Source of the DNA: Flavobacteriaceae bacterium
Lineage (GTDB): Bacteria > Bacteroidota > Bacteroidia > Flavobacteriales > Flavobacteriaceae
Assembly: GCA_947452415.1 (NCBI GenBank)
Contig: CANGCT010000005.1
Location: 1-54,525 of the forward strand
Reading direction: 5' to 3'
Length of the DNA: 54,525 bases
In this document: positions 1 to 7,742 of the stretch, piece by piece
How the letters are laid out: each line of letters opens with the position of its first letter
How positions within the stretch are numbered: position 1 is the first letter of the stretch
The notes under the pieces: generated by a model
Seen by the model: only the letters and a program-made list of their open reading frames with translations
Told to the model about the DNA's origin: nothing
Database searches by the model: none
Translations under genes and position numbers: made by a program

Positions 1-168
1 GAAAAATTTAAACTAGAAAACTTTGCTCCTTTTGTAAACGGAAATAATATTTCGGATATTTTTAAAGAACTTTCGGATGCCTCTTACCACATAGAACGCA
101 ACGGAAATGCCAAGATAATTTTAACCGATTTATCTATAAAATTGACTCGATTAATTCATAAAAAATAA
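1..168 (+). CDS. holB: Probable DNA polymerase III delta' subunit, C-terminal end (partial)
   Basis: The reading frame is open from the first base and stops with TAA at 166-168, giving the last 55 residues of a protein that starts outside the window. The tail contains ISDIFKELSDASYHIERNG and ends in LTRLIHKK. From memory this matches the C-terminus of flavobacterial DNA polymerase III delta' subunits, the clamp-loader component that helps load the sliding clamp at forks. The upstream ATP-binding part is not visible, so the name rests on the tail only. The stop lies 4 bases before the start of the DoxX-like gene, so the two are probably co-transcribed. Confidence 0.6.
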   Translation, partial: EKFKLENFAPFVNGNNISDIFKELSDASYHIERNGNAKIILTDLSIKLTRLIHKK

Positions 169-172
169 CTTC

Positions 173-556
173 ATGAACAACGCAACTTCTATATTGGTAC
201 TTATTTTTCTTGCTATAACTTTCATTATGTCTTCTCACGAGAAAATTTTTCACTGGAAGGATACTATGGCTTGGTTAATTCCACTTTTTGAAAAAACTTT
301 TCTAAAAAATATGGTGCCTTTAGTAACAGGAGTTTTATTATTTTTAGAACTCGTTGCTGGAATTCTATGCGTTTTGGGATGCTTAGAACTTTATATAAAT
401 GGTGGTAGAGAATTTGGTTTTTACGGTGCTGTTTTTTCTTGTGTTTCTCTGCTTCTAATGCTTTTCGGACAACGATTAGTAAAAGATTATGAAGGCGCTA
501 AAACCATTGCAATTTATTTTGTTCCAGCGGTTTTGGGAGTTTATTTATTGGGGTAG
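173..556 (+). CDS. DoxX-like small membrane protein
   Basis: This 127-residue protein is almost entirely hydrophobic, with four likely membrane helices (about residues 5-24, 48-72, 78-100 and 108-126) and a short charged stretch (HEKIFHWKD) after the first helix. This layout is that of the DoxX/DoxD family of inner-membrane proteins, whose biochemical role in Bacteroidota is not settled. The ATG lies 4 bases after the preceding stop, which suggests one transcript with the probable holB. The family call is fairly secure from topology and length; no catalytic motif can be pointed to. Confidence 0.65.
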   Translation: MNNATSILVLIFLAITFIMSSHEKIFHWKDTMAWLIPLFEKTFLKNMVPLVTGVLLFLELVAGILCVLGCLELYINGGREFGFYGAVFSCVSLLLMLFGQRLVKDYEGAKTIAIYFVPAVLGVYLLG

Positions 557-578
557 ATTAAATATCAAAATATTTTTA

Positions 579-586
579 TAAATTTG
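579..586 (+). promoter_or_regulatory. -7 promoter box of the antitoxin gene
   Basis: TAAATTTG matches the Bacteroidota -7 consensus TAnnTTTG. It ends only 4 bases before the ATG at 591, so the transcript would start at or next to the start codon and be nearly leaderless. No TTTG is seen at the usual distance upstream. Confidence 0.45.
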
Positions 587-590
587 AGGT

Positions 591-830
591 ATGAATATAG
601 AAACACAACGTAAAAATATAGTTCATAGAATATTAGATGTTCAAAACTCTAAATTATTATCTCAAATAGAAGAGTTGTTGGATAGTGAAATCTATGCTTA
701 TTCCACTTCAGGAAAACCTTTTACCGTTAAAGAATATAAAAATCATTTGGATGAAATTATGATCGCATCCGATTCAGGTAAAAATGGATATACTACAGAA
801 GAGGCTAGAAATAAAATTATTCGGAAATGA
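591..830 (+). CDS. Probable antitoxin of a RelE/ParE-type toxin-antitoxin pair
   Basis: This small acidic-to-neutral protein of 79 residues has an N-terminal helical stretch (about residues 1-35, QRKNIVHRILDVQNSKLLSQ) and a C-terminal segment, FTVKEYKNHLDEI, ending in EEARNKIIRK. Flavobacterial antitoxins paired with RelE/ParE toxins often have this size and this kind of C-terminus. Its stop codon overlaps the ATG of the next reading frame (ATGA at 827-830), the usual coupling in such modules. The downstream frame is a recognisable toxin with an early stop codon, so the antitoxin may have outlived its toxin. No DNA-binding domain is obvious by eye. Confidence 0.6.
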   Translation: MNIETQRKNIVHRILDVQNSKLLSQIEELLDSEIYAYSTSGKPFTVKEYKNHLDEIMIASDSGKNGYTTEEARNKIIRK

Positions 831-1126
831 AACCTGTGTATTGGTAAGATCAATCTTTGATATCAATTCAAGAGATGTACGATTATATTTTTGAAGAAAG
901 TCCTCAAAATGCAGATTTGGTTTTGGATACTATTTTTGAAATTGGAAATAAATTAAACATTTTTCCTGAGAAAAATCCAATAGAACCAATATACAATTCC
1001 GATACTATTCGTTTCTTCCCAAAATGGAATTTCAAAATTGTTTATCGAATTGAAACATCTAGAATTTATGTTTTAGACGTTTTTTCTACTTATCAAAGTC
1101 CTAGTAAAATCAGATTAAACAGATAA
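827..1126 (+). pseudogene. RelE/ParE-type toxin gene interrupted by an in-frame stop
   Basis: Reading from the ATG at 827, which overlaps the antitoxin stop, the frame gives MKPVYW, then TAA at 845-847, then DQSLISIQEMYDYIFEES and on to the stop at 1126. The downstream part has family features: a helical N-terminal half, then basic beta strands (RFFPKWNFKIVYRIE) and a hydrophobic strand IYVLDVFSTYQSP near the end. In related toxins from memory, the residue after the Trp is often Ser, so a TCA to TAA change would explain the stop. A TTG at 857 could restart translation of 89 residues without the first strand. The gene is therefore probably inactive, unless the stop is a sequencing error or the restart is functional. 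Confidence 0.65.
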
Positions 1127-1128
1127 AT

Positions 1129-3399
1129 TTAATTCAAACTCGCTTTAAACATTCGTAATTCTTCCCAAGAAAAAGTATCTCCAAGTTGTTCTTTCATTGG
1201 AGTTAATGATTCTTCTTTATAACCATAAAATGCTTTTGTAAGTGCTTCAATTTTATCTTCTGGCATGATATCAGTAATGCTAACTGCCTTATCTTGAATT
1301 AGTTTTGTGAAATGCGATAATATAGTTCCAACGGTTAATTTTCGCAAATTGGCTATTTCTTCAATAGAATTTTTATCTACCCAATATTCATAAGTAATCT
1401 GGATGGTCGATTTTTTTGGTGTTTTTTCGGTATTCTTTTTCTTAGGTTCGTAATAACTCACATCTTCCTTATCTGCAATTAAATTTTGATTATTTCGCTT
1501 GAAATCTTCAATCACTCGTTCCATTTTAATAGCTTTATAATTAGTGATTTCTGGAGAATTAAGGCTTTCCTTACTAATTGTTTTTTGATGTATAATGGCT
1601 TCGGTCATTCGTTTGGCTTTCATCAATCGTAAGATTGCCTTGGTTTGCAATTCTTCTAAAACCAATAATTCATCATAAAATTGTTTTACTTGTTTGACCC
1701 TTTTTATTTCCTCAATTTTATATAAAATTTCATATTCTAATTTATCTAATTTATCATAAAAATAGCCATAAGCCGCTTGAATTCTGTCATTTATAAAGGT
1801 ATAATCAATAGTTTCTGTAGAGAATAATTTATTGAGTTGCGACATGAATTTACTTGCAGGATCTAGTAGCAATTCACAAAATTCCATTTGCTGTGTTGCC
1901 CATTTACTGTGTTTGGATTTAATGGATTTATCGCTATCCAAATAACTAAATTTATGGTTACGCCACTCTTGGGCAAGATCCACCCAATGGAAACTATTTT
2001 TCAAATAACTGTGGATAAATTCTTTGGTTTCATTTTTCAATTCCAATTCCAAAGTTTCGGTAGATGCTTTATTGGAAGCATAATCCATTACATCATCATC
2101 ATTAGAAATACCATTCATTCGCAAAGGTGTAAGCAAAACTAGCCCATTTAACGAACGTAAACGCGATAAAGCCACATATGCTTGCCCAGGAGCAAAAACT
2201 TGCGATACATCTAGCGCTGCTTTATCAAACGTTAATCCTTGGCTTTTGTGAACGGTAATGGCCCAAGCCAATTTTATAGGATAATGCACAAAAGATCCTA
2301 AAACTTCTTCTTCTATTTCTTTGGTGTTTTCATTAACAAAATAACGTATGTTTTGCCATTCGTAACGTTCCACTTCAATAGATTTATTTTCTTCTGGAAA
2401 ATGAATCCAAATTTCTTCTGCAGAAATCGATTTAACGAAACCCATTTTACCATTGAAATAATTTTTCTCGGCAGACAAATCGTTTTTAATAAACATAATT
2501 TGAGCGCCAATTTTTAATTCTAGGGTTTCCTCTAAAGGATATATTTTTTCAGGAAAATCTCCTGTTATCTTTGCTTGATAACGAGTAGCGCTACCATTTA
2601 AATCATTAATAGATTGCAAATTAATGGTATCAGCTTTGGCGTTATGCGTGGTTAAAGTAATGTAACCCTTATTGGCTTTTAAATCGAAATTAGGTTGTAC
2701 ATATTGGTTTAGAAAATTGATGTTTTCGGATGTTATTTTATTGTTTCTAAGATTATTAAGTAATTCAATAAATGTTTCGTCCGATTGACGAAAGATCTTC
2801 GATAATTCAATATAAAGCGGTGGATTATTCTGAGTTACATGCGAATGAAAGAAGAATTTTCCTTTATAGTATTGTCGTAAAGTGCGCCATTCTTCATCTC
2901 GAATTACGGGAGGAAGTTGTAATAAATCGCCAATAAAAAGTACTTGTACTCCTCCAAAAGGAGTTCTTTTTTTGCGCACGCTTTGCAGCATGAAATCTAT
3001 TGCATCCATTAGATCCGAACGCAACATACTCACCTCGTCTATGATAAGTAATTCCATGTTTTGAATTACGTGACGTTTCAAAGAGCTCATTCTAAAATGA
3101 CGTCGTAAAGTGTCTTTGGTTTCAAATTTTAAAGAATCGGAAAAATGAGCATCTACATTATTGGCAGGAATAAATCCGCCAAAAGGCAACTGAAACATCG
3201 AATGAATGGTAACTCCACCAGCATTTAAAGCTGCAATTCCAGTTGAAGCAACTACAACTGTATTTTTATGTGTAGATTTAATGATTTCCTTAAGAAGCGT
3301 AGTCTTTCCTGTACCAGCTTTTCCAGTTAGAAAGACTGATTTGTTAGTTTGGTTAATAAATTGCAAAACATAATTTGCTTCGGCAGATAGTGCTTCCAT
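1129..3399 (-). CDS. Pif1-like superfamily 1 DNA helicase with C-terminal helix-turn-helix
   Basis: The 756-residue protein starts with an AAA/SF1 core: Walker A GKAGTGKT at residues 26-33, Walker B DEVSML at 121-126, a later motif AITVHKSQGLTFD around 380 and VALSRLR near 408. These fit Pif1/RecD-like 5'-3' helicases, which unwind structured DNA and replication intermediates. The C-terminal third is helical and charged and contains a segment (ITYEYWVDKNSIEEIANLR) that looks like the HTH found at the end of many flavobacterial members. The stop lies 2 bases from the stop of the convergent toxin remnant. The predicted start, ATG at 3399, places Walker A close to the N-terminus as expected. Confidence 0.85.
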   Translation of the reverse strand: MEALSAEANYVLQFINQTNKSVFLTGKAGTGKTTLLKEIIKSTHKNTVVVASTGIAALNAGGVTIHSMFQLPFGGFIPANNVDAHFSDSLKFETKDTLRRHFRMSSLKRHVIQNMELLIIDEVSMLRSDLMDAIDFMLQSVRKKRTPFGGVQVLFIGDLLQLPPVIRDEEWRTLRQYYKGKFFFHSHVTQNNPPLYIELSKIFRQSDETFIELLNNLRNNKITSENINFLNQYVQPNFDLKANKGYITLTTHNAKADTINLQSINDLNGSATRYQAKITGDFPEKIYPLEETLELKIGAQIMFIKNDLSAEKNYFNGKMGFVKSISAEEIWIHFPEENKSIEVERYEWQNIRYFVNENTKEIEEEVLGSFVHYPIKLAWAITVHKSQGLTFDKAALDVSQVFAPGQAYVALSRLRSLNGLVLLTPLRMNGISNDDDVMDYASNKASTETLELELKNETKEFIHSYLKNSFHWVDLAQEWRNHKFSYLDSDKSIKSKHSKWATQQMEFCELLLDPASKFMSQLNKLFSTETIDYTFINDRIQAAYGYFYDKLDKLEYEILYKIEEIKRVKQVKQFYDELLVLEELQTKAILRLMKAKRMTEAIIHQKTISKESLNSPEITNYKAIKMERVIEDFKRNNQNLIADKEDVSYYEPKKKNTEKTPKKSTIQITYEYWVDKNSIEEIANLRKLTVGTILSHFTKLIQDKAVSITDIMPEDKIEALTKAFYGYKEESLTPMKEQLGDTFSWEELRMFKASLN

Positions 3400-3450
3400 A
3401 AGTTTGCGTTGTTAGTAAATCTAAAATAATAGAAATTAAATTACAAATAA

Positions 3451-3490
3451 AAATCCAAATTCCAAAACGTTTGTTTTAGAATTTGGATTT
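3451..3490 (-). terminator. Hairpin terminator downstream of the OmpH-like gene
   Basis: Inverted arms AAATCCAAATTC and GAATTTGGATTT enclose a second stem (AAAAC/GTTTT) around a GTTT loop. The hairpin lies 21 bases beyond the stop of the OmpH-like gene. The plus strand also runs into a T tract, so it could act in both directions. Confidence 0.7.
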
Positions 3491-3510
3491 TTTTTAAGAA
3501 AAATTATATG

Positions 3511-4074
3511 CTATTTCTTTACAGCAGGTTTTTCTTCTTTTTTAGCTTCCGTTTTATATTTATCGTTCACTATTTTAATAAGATCTTTAGTTACATCGTA
3601 TTGGTCTTTGGCAAACAAAACTGTTGCTGCTTCACCTGTGCCAAAAACATAATCATATCCTTTATCTTTTCCGTAATTCTTGAAAATCTTTTTATATTTT
3701 ACCACCACAGAATCCATTTCAGCACCATGTTGCCCTTGAATTTGTTGCGCCAAACCTTGTTGCGTATATTGCAATTGTTGCTCTCTTTGTTGCAATTCAC
3801 CATATTTTTGTTGTGCCCAAGCCTGACCATTTTTTTGTGCATTGGATTGGAAAGCATTTTTTTCCGCTTCTAATTTGTCTACTTCCACTTTCAATCTTGC
3901 ACCTTTTTCTTCTGCGATTGCTTCGTATTTAGCTTTTATATCTTTAGCTTCGGTAGATTCTTCTAATAATTTATTAGTGTCTATATAAGCTGTTTTAAAA
4001 TCTTTTGCTTCTGTTGTTTTGTTACAAGAAACAATTGCAACCAACATTGCAATACCTACTAAAACTTTTTTCAT
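3511..4074 (-). CDS. OmpH/Skp-like periplasmic chaperone, probable lipoprotein
   Basis: The 187-residue protein starts with a signal peptide and a lipobox-like end (MLVAIVSCNK, Cys about residue 18), so it is probably lipid-anchored. The fragment KTAYIDTNKLLEES after it resembles the first strand of the OmpH/Skp family (usually an IAYVD-type motif). A long Lys/Glu/Gln-rich helical stretch follows (residues 45-115), which would form the coiled-coil arm that cradles unfolded outer-membrane proteins. A segment with YDYVFGTGEAA and a Lys-rich tail complete the fold. It stands alone, with its own promoter box and a strong terminator. Confidence 0.8.
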   Translation of the reverse strand: MKKVLVGIAMLVAIVSCNKTTEAKDFKTAYIDTNKLLEESTEAKDIKAKYEAIAEEKGARLKVEVDKLEAEKNAFQSNAQKNGQAWAQQKYGELQQREQQLQYTQQGLAQQIQGQHGAEMDSVVVKYKKIFKNYGKDKGYDYVFGTGEAATVLFAKDQYDVTKDLIKIVNDKYKTEAKKEEKPAVKK

Positions 4075-4103
4075 TCTATTTTGTATTTAATTTTACTATC
4101 TGC

Positions 4104-4111
4104 CAAAAGTA
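4104..4111 (-). promoter_or_regulatory. -7 promoter box of the OmpH-like gene
   Basis: On the minus strand this reads TACTTTTG, a match to TAnnTTTG, ending 29 bases before the ATG at 4074. No clear TTTG lies 17-23 bases further up. Confidence 0.5.
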
Positions 4112-4308
4112 TAAAAATTTAACCTGAAAAGATAAAAAGTTATAAAAATGACTTGATTTAACTTGTATAAGGATTTGTTATTATTAATTAATTCAACATA
4201 ATCATTCTCTATTGAAAATAGCTTTAAATAAATCGATTTAAGAAAGCTTCTCCTTTTGGATATGCGTATTTATGTTTTCGTGATTTTAAGCCTTAAAAGA
4301 TGTTTATT

Positions 4309-5160
4309 TTACTTTTTAGCGTTTTTTAGAACATAAATATGGGAAGAATATTCTGAATTTTGACTTCCTTTCCAATTGGACTTCCATCCGATCAAAAAAG
4401 CCTTAATAAAATTCATTTTTCCAGTTTTATATTTTTCGGATAATAAACTAACATAAAAACTATCAAATTTCATTGGAAGCACTTCTTTCAATTCTAAATC
4501 TTCATTAGCAAATAATTTTTTAATAGCTGTTTTAGAAAAATGCCATAAATGAATTGGAATGTCATATGCCGCCCAAAATTTACCATAATATTCTGCATCG
4601 AACGATTTGAAATTAGGAACCGCAATAATTACAGTCCCCGAAGGTTTTACCAATCGTTTCAATTCTTTAATTTGATTTTCTAAATTTGGAACGTGTTCTA
4701 GAACATGCCACATAGTGATTACATCAAAAGAATTGCTTTCTAATTCAGATAAACTTTCTGCAAAAGAAACTCCTTTGTTTTTAGCAATTGTCTTGGCTTT
4801 GTCGTTAGGTTCAATTCCGATGGTTTCCCAACCATCATTTTTAGCAACGGTTAAAAAGTCGCCAACTCCTGCTCCAATATCTAAAATTCTTCCTTTTGAA
4901 GATTGCGAATTGATAAGTTTTAACTTATTTTTTAATGCAATAGCTTTCACAAACTGATACATTTTCTCGAATAATGATTTGTTACCATCGGTATGCGAAA
5001 TATAGTCTACGCTTTCATAATAACTTGGAAGCTTTTCTAAAGATGGTTGTGGATGCGTAATCAACATATCTAATTCTTCGTCGTGCAATAACTCGAAAGT
5101 TTCTTGGGAAACAGAATGATCTTTTACGTTTAAAAAATGTTTAGTGTTAGATAAATTCAT
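4309..5160 (-). CDS. Class I SAM-dependent methyltransferase
   Basis: The protein has a methyltransferase motif I, LDIGAGVGDF, at about residues 93-102, followed by an acidic strand end (IGIEP) and the segment FDVITMWHVLEHVPN. These are typical of Rossmann-fold methyltransferases of the Methyltransf_11/23 type. The frame is open up to a TTG at 5211, but that extension would read straight through a parS site. The ATG at 5160 gives a normal 283-residue protein and is preferred. The substrate cannot be told: the family includes enzymes for quinones, lipids and cell-surface sugars. It lies just downstream of mnmG on the same strand. Confidence 0.75.
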   Translation of the reverse strand: MNLSNTKHFLNVKDHSVSQETFELLHDEELDMLITHPQPSLEKLPSYYESVDYISHTDGNKSLFEKMYQFVKAIALKNKLKLINSQSSKGRILDIGAGVGDFLTVAKNDGWETIGIEPNDKAKTIAKNKGVSFAESLSELESNSFDVITMWHVLEHVPNLENQIKELKRLVKPSGTVIIAVPNFKSFDAEYYGKFWAAYDIPIHLWHFSKTAIKKLFANEDLELKEVLPMKFDSFYVSLLSEKYKTGKMNFIKAFLIGWKSNWKGSQNSEYSSHIYVLKNAKK

Positions 5161-5194
5161 TAAAATGTCTTTATTAATAGGTAATAGCAAAGCT

Positions 5195-5210
5195 TGTTTC
5201 ACGTGGAACA
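5195..5210. other. parS-like ParB binding site 1
   Basis: TGTTTCACGTGGAACA matches the widely conserved bacterial parS pattern TGTTnCACGTGnAACA at every fixed position. It is intergenic, between the methyltransferase ATG and the stop of mnmG, and is one of three such sites within 2.2 kb. Confidence 0.8.
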
Positions 5211-5248
5211 AATTTATAGTAAATGTTCAGGATTTTAAATTTTATGAA

Positions 5249-7117
5249 TTATCTCCCCATGTGGATTAATAATACTGAAATGTCGCTTGGTGAAACTCCG
5301 CTTATTCTTGATGCTTGTGAAATAGTTATTGGCTGTATCTTGGTTAACTTTTGTTTTGCTTCAATAGACATCGATTTAATTTTATTGTAATCAAAATCCG
5401 CCGGAATCTTCATGTCTTCTAGACGAGTTAATTTATCGGCGTTGTTTCGTTCTTTTTCAATATAACCAGAATACTTAACTTGAATTTCTGCCTGTTCTAG
5501 AATCTCTCTATCCAAATCATTTTCTGCAACATAAGCGGCAACTTTTTTGAATTTTAAGAAATCTTCTAAATCAATTTGTGGACGAGAAAACACTTTAAAC
5601 ATTTTATCGGCTTGTACAATAGGAGCGCTTCCTTTTCTTTCAAGGATAGGATTTGTCTCTGCAACAGTTAAACTAGTCTCTTTAAAAAAAGAAACCATGG
5701 CGTCACTAGAAGCAAATTTCTGCTCCATTCTACGCATTCTTTTCTCTGAGGCTAATCCTAATTTAAATGCTTTTGGAGTTAATCTAGCATCCGCGTTATC
5801 TTGTCTTAAAAGTGTTCTATATTCTGCTCGAGAAGTAAACATACGATAAGGCTCTTCTGTTCCTTTAGTGATTAAATCGTCGATTAAAACACCAATATAT
5901 GCTTCATCACGTTTCAAAATCATTGGCTCTTTTTCTTGCACTTTCAAGGCGGCATTTATTCCAGCCATTAAGCCTTGGGATGCTGCTTCTTCATATCCTG
6001 TTGTCCCGTTAATTTGTCCAGCAAAATACAAACCATCTACTAATTTAGTTTCTAAGGTATGTTTCAATTGGGTTGGCGGGAAATAATCGTATTCAATTGC
6101 ATACCCAGGACGGAAGAATTTTACGTTTTCAAAACCAACTACAGAACGTAAAGCTTTAAATTGAATATCTTCTGGCAATGAAGTAGAAAAGCCGTTCACA
6201 TAAACCTCACAGGTATTCCATCCTTCTGGTTCTATGAATAATTGATGTCTTTCTTTATCTGCGAAACGGTTAATTTTATCTTCAATGGAAGGACAATATC
6301 GAGGCCCTAAGGATTTTATTCTGCCATTAAACATGGGAGATCTATCAAATCCTTCTCGTAATATATCATGAACATCCAAAGAAGTATAGGTCATGTGACA
6401 TAATCTTTGGTGTACCAATGGCTTGGTTTCCTCGGAATACGAAAACTTATCTGGGCGTACATCACCAGCTTCTTCATTCATTTTAGAATAATCTAAAGAA
6501 CGTCCATCCACTCTAGGAGGTGTTCCAGTTTTCATTCTTCCTGCTTCGAAACCTACTTTAATTAAATCTTCAGTAATTCCGTAAGCAGCGCTTTCGCCTG
6601 CACGACCTCCTCCAAATTGTTTGTCACCAATGTGAATTAATCCGTTAAGAAAAGTTCCATTAGTTAAAACAACGGAATTGGCTTTGATTTCAATTCCAAG
6701 AGAAGTTCTAACGCCTTCCACTTTTCCGTTATTAATAATCAAACCAGAAACCATTTCTTGATAGAAATCTAAGTTAGGGGTTCGCTCTAACATCAAACGC
6801 CATTCTTCTGAAAAACGCATTCTATCGGATTGCACTCTTGGAGACCACATAGCAGGTCCTTTAGATTTGTTAAGCATCTTGAATTGGATGGCGGTTTTAT
6901 CGGAAACGATTCCAGAATACCCGCCAAGCGCATCAATTTCTCTAACGATTTGACCTTTGGCTATTCCGCCCATTGCAGGATTGCACGACATTTGGGCAAT
7001 ATTTTGCAAACTCATGGTAACCAACAAAGTTTGCGAGCCCAAATTGGCCGCTGCTGCTGCGGCTTCACAACCCGCATGCCCTGCTCCTACTACAATTACA
7101 TCGTATGTGTTAAACAT
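5249..7117 (-). CDS. mnmG: tRNA uridine-5-carboxymethylaminomethyl(34) synthesis enzyme MnmG (GidA)
   Basis: The 622-residue protein has an N-terminal FAD-binding motif GAGHAGCE at residues 11-18, the segment GRAGESAAYGITEDL, the family signature PRYCPSIEDKI and a typical C-terminal helical domain ending SVLLIHMGR. Length and motifs fit MnmG, the FAD- and NADH-using partner of MnmE. The pair adds the carboxymethylaminomethyl group to the wobble uridine of several tRNAs. MnmE is not in the window. In many bacteria this gene sits near the replication origin, and here it is flanked by parS-like sites. Confidence 0.97.
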   Translation of the reverse strand: MFNTYDVIVVGAGHAGCEAAAAAANLGSQTLLVTMSLQNIAQMSCNPAMGGIAKGQIVREIDALGGYSGIVSDKTAIQFKMLNKSKGPAMWSPRVQSDRMRFSEEWRLMLERTPNLDFYQEMVSGLIINNGKVEGVRTSLGIEIKANSVVLTNGTFLNGLIHIGDKQFGGGRAGESAAYGITEDLIKVGFEAGRMKTGTPPRVDGRSLDYSKMNEEAGDVRPDKFSYSEETKPLVHQRLCHMTYTSLDVHDILREGFDRSPMFNGRIKSLGPRYCPSIEDKINRFADKERHQLFIEPEGWNTCEVYVNGFSTSLPEDIQFKALRSVVGFENVKFFRPGYAIEYDYFPPTQLKHTLETKLVDGLYFAGQINGTTGYEEAASQGLMAGINAALKVQEKEPMILKRDEAYIGVLIDDLITKGTEEPYRMFTSRAEYRTLLRQDNADARLTPKAFKLGLASEKRMRRMEQKFASSDAMVSFFKETSLTVAETNPILERKGSAPIVQADKMFKVFSRPQIDLEDFLKFKKVAAYVAENDLDREILEQAEIQVKYSGYIEKERNNADKLTRLEDMKIPADFDYNKIKSMSIEAKQKLTKIQPITISQASRISGVSPSDISVLLIHMGR

Positions 7118-7177
7118 TTATTTTAATTTCGTTTTTAGTTTAGGTGTTCGGGGAACGAAAACACAACATTAATTTAA

Positions 7178-7193
7178 TGTTCCACGTGGAACT
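7178..7193. other. parS-like ParB binding site 2
   Basis: TGTTCCACGTGGAACT is a near-perfect palindrome and matches TGTTnCACGTGnAACA except for the last base. It lies in the 205-base gap between ybeY and mnmG. Confidence 0.75.
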
Positions 7194-7322
7194 TTTACAA
7201 AAATTCAATACAGTATACTTAATGGCCCTGACTGAATGGAAATCCTTGCTTTTTTTGCAAGATTGAAATGAAGGCAGGAATTACCATTGCTGATAAAGCC
7301 CGAACAATTCGCTCAAAAAAAA

Positions 7323-7742
7323 TCAATGTTCCACGTGAAACATTTTTATTTTCTCGTCTTCCTTGTTGCGCATTAACTGTTCGTCGTCTTTTGATTTATC
7401 TCTATAACCACAGTAATGCAAGATGCCGTGAACAAGCACTCTTTGCAGTTCTTCTTCAAAAGTGACTTTAAAGTCGGATGCGTTTTCTAAAACACGTTCG
7501 GTTGATATAAAAATATCTCCATGTATCTCATTGCCAATAGAATAATCAAAAGAAATGATGTCTGTTAAAGTATCGTGATCTAAATATTGTTCGTTTAAAT
7601 TAAGCAAATACTTATCGTCACAAAAAATATAGTTAATTTCTCCTTCTTTCTTGTTTTCGGACAAAATAACCTGCGAGATCCAAGTTGCTATTTGTTCTTC
7701 GTTAGGTAATACAAACTCATTTTCGTAATTAAAACTAATCAT
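7323..7742 (-). CDS. ybeY: Endoribonuclease YbeY, rRNA maturation factor
   Basis: The 139-residue protein has the family's central segment (LTDIISFDYS) and the metal-binding region HGILHYCGYRDK at residues 105-116. YbeY is a metal-dependent RNase involved in 16S rRNA 3' processing and ribosome quality control. The canonical motif has three histidines; here the third position (115) is Asp, which I recall as common in Bacteroidota. The last residues, MFHVEH, are encoded by a parS-like site, so the tail is shaped by a DNA element. It starts 1 base from the stop of the large DUF4175 gene and is probably co-transcribed with it. Confidence 0.9.
   Translation of the reverse strand: MISFNYENEFVLPNEEQIATWISQVILSENKKEGEINYIFCDDKYLLNLNEQYLDHDTLTDIISFDYSIGNEIHGDIFISTERVLENASDFKVTFEEELQRVLVHGILHYCGYRDKSKDDEQLMRNKEDEKIKMFHVEH
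7327..7342. other. parS-like ParB binding site 3, inside the 3' end of ybeY
   Basis: TGTTCCACGTGAAACA matches the parS pattern TGTTnCACGTGnAACA at every fixed position. It overlaps the last codons of ybeY, which read MFHVEH on the minus strand. Confidence 0.8.

Noticed and set aside
3508..3873. 121-residue plus-strand open frame full of Phe and Leu
   Set aside because: It is the antisense shadow of the OmpH-like gene, whose Lys/Glu/Gln codons read as Phe/Leu on the other strand.
5161..5211. N-terminal extension of the methyltransferase from TTG at 5211
   Set aside because: The extension translates a parS-like site and has no family similarity; the ATG at 5160 gives a normal start.
7118..7322. 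oriC beside mnmG
   Set aside because: The gap holds a parS-like site but no cluster of DnaA-box-like sequences; the stretch at 22.2-22.9 kb fits better.
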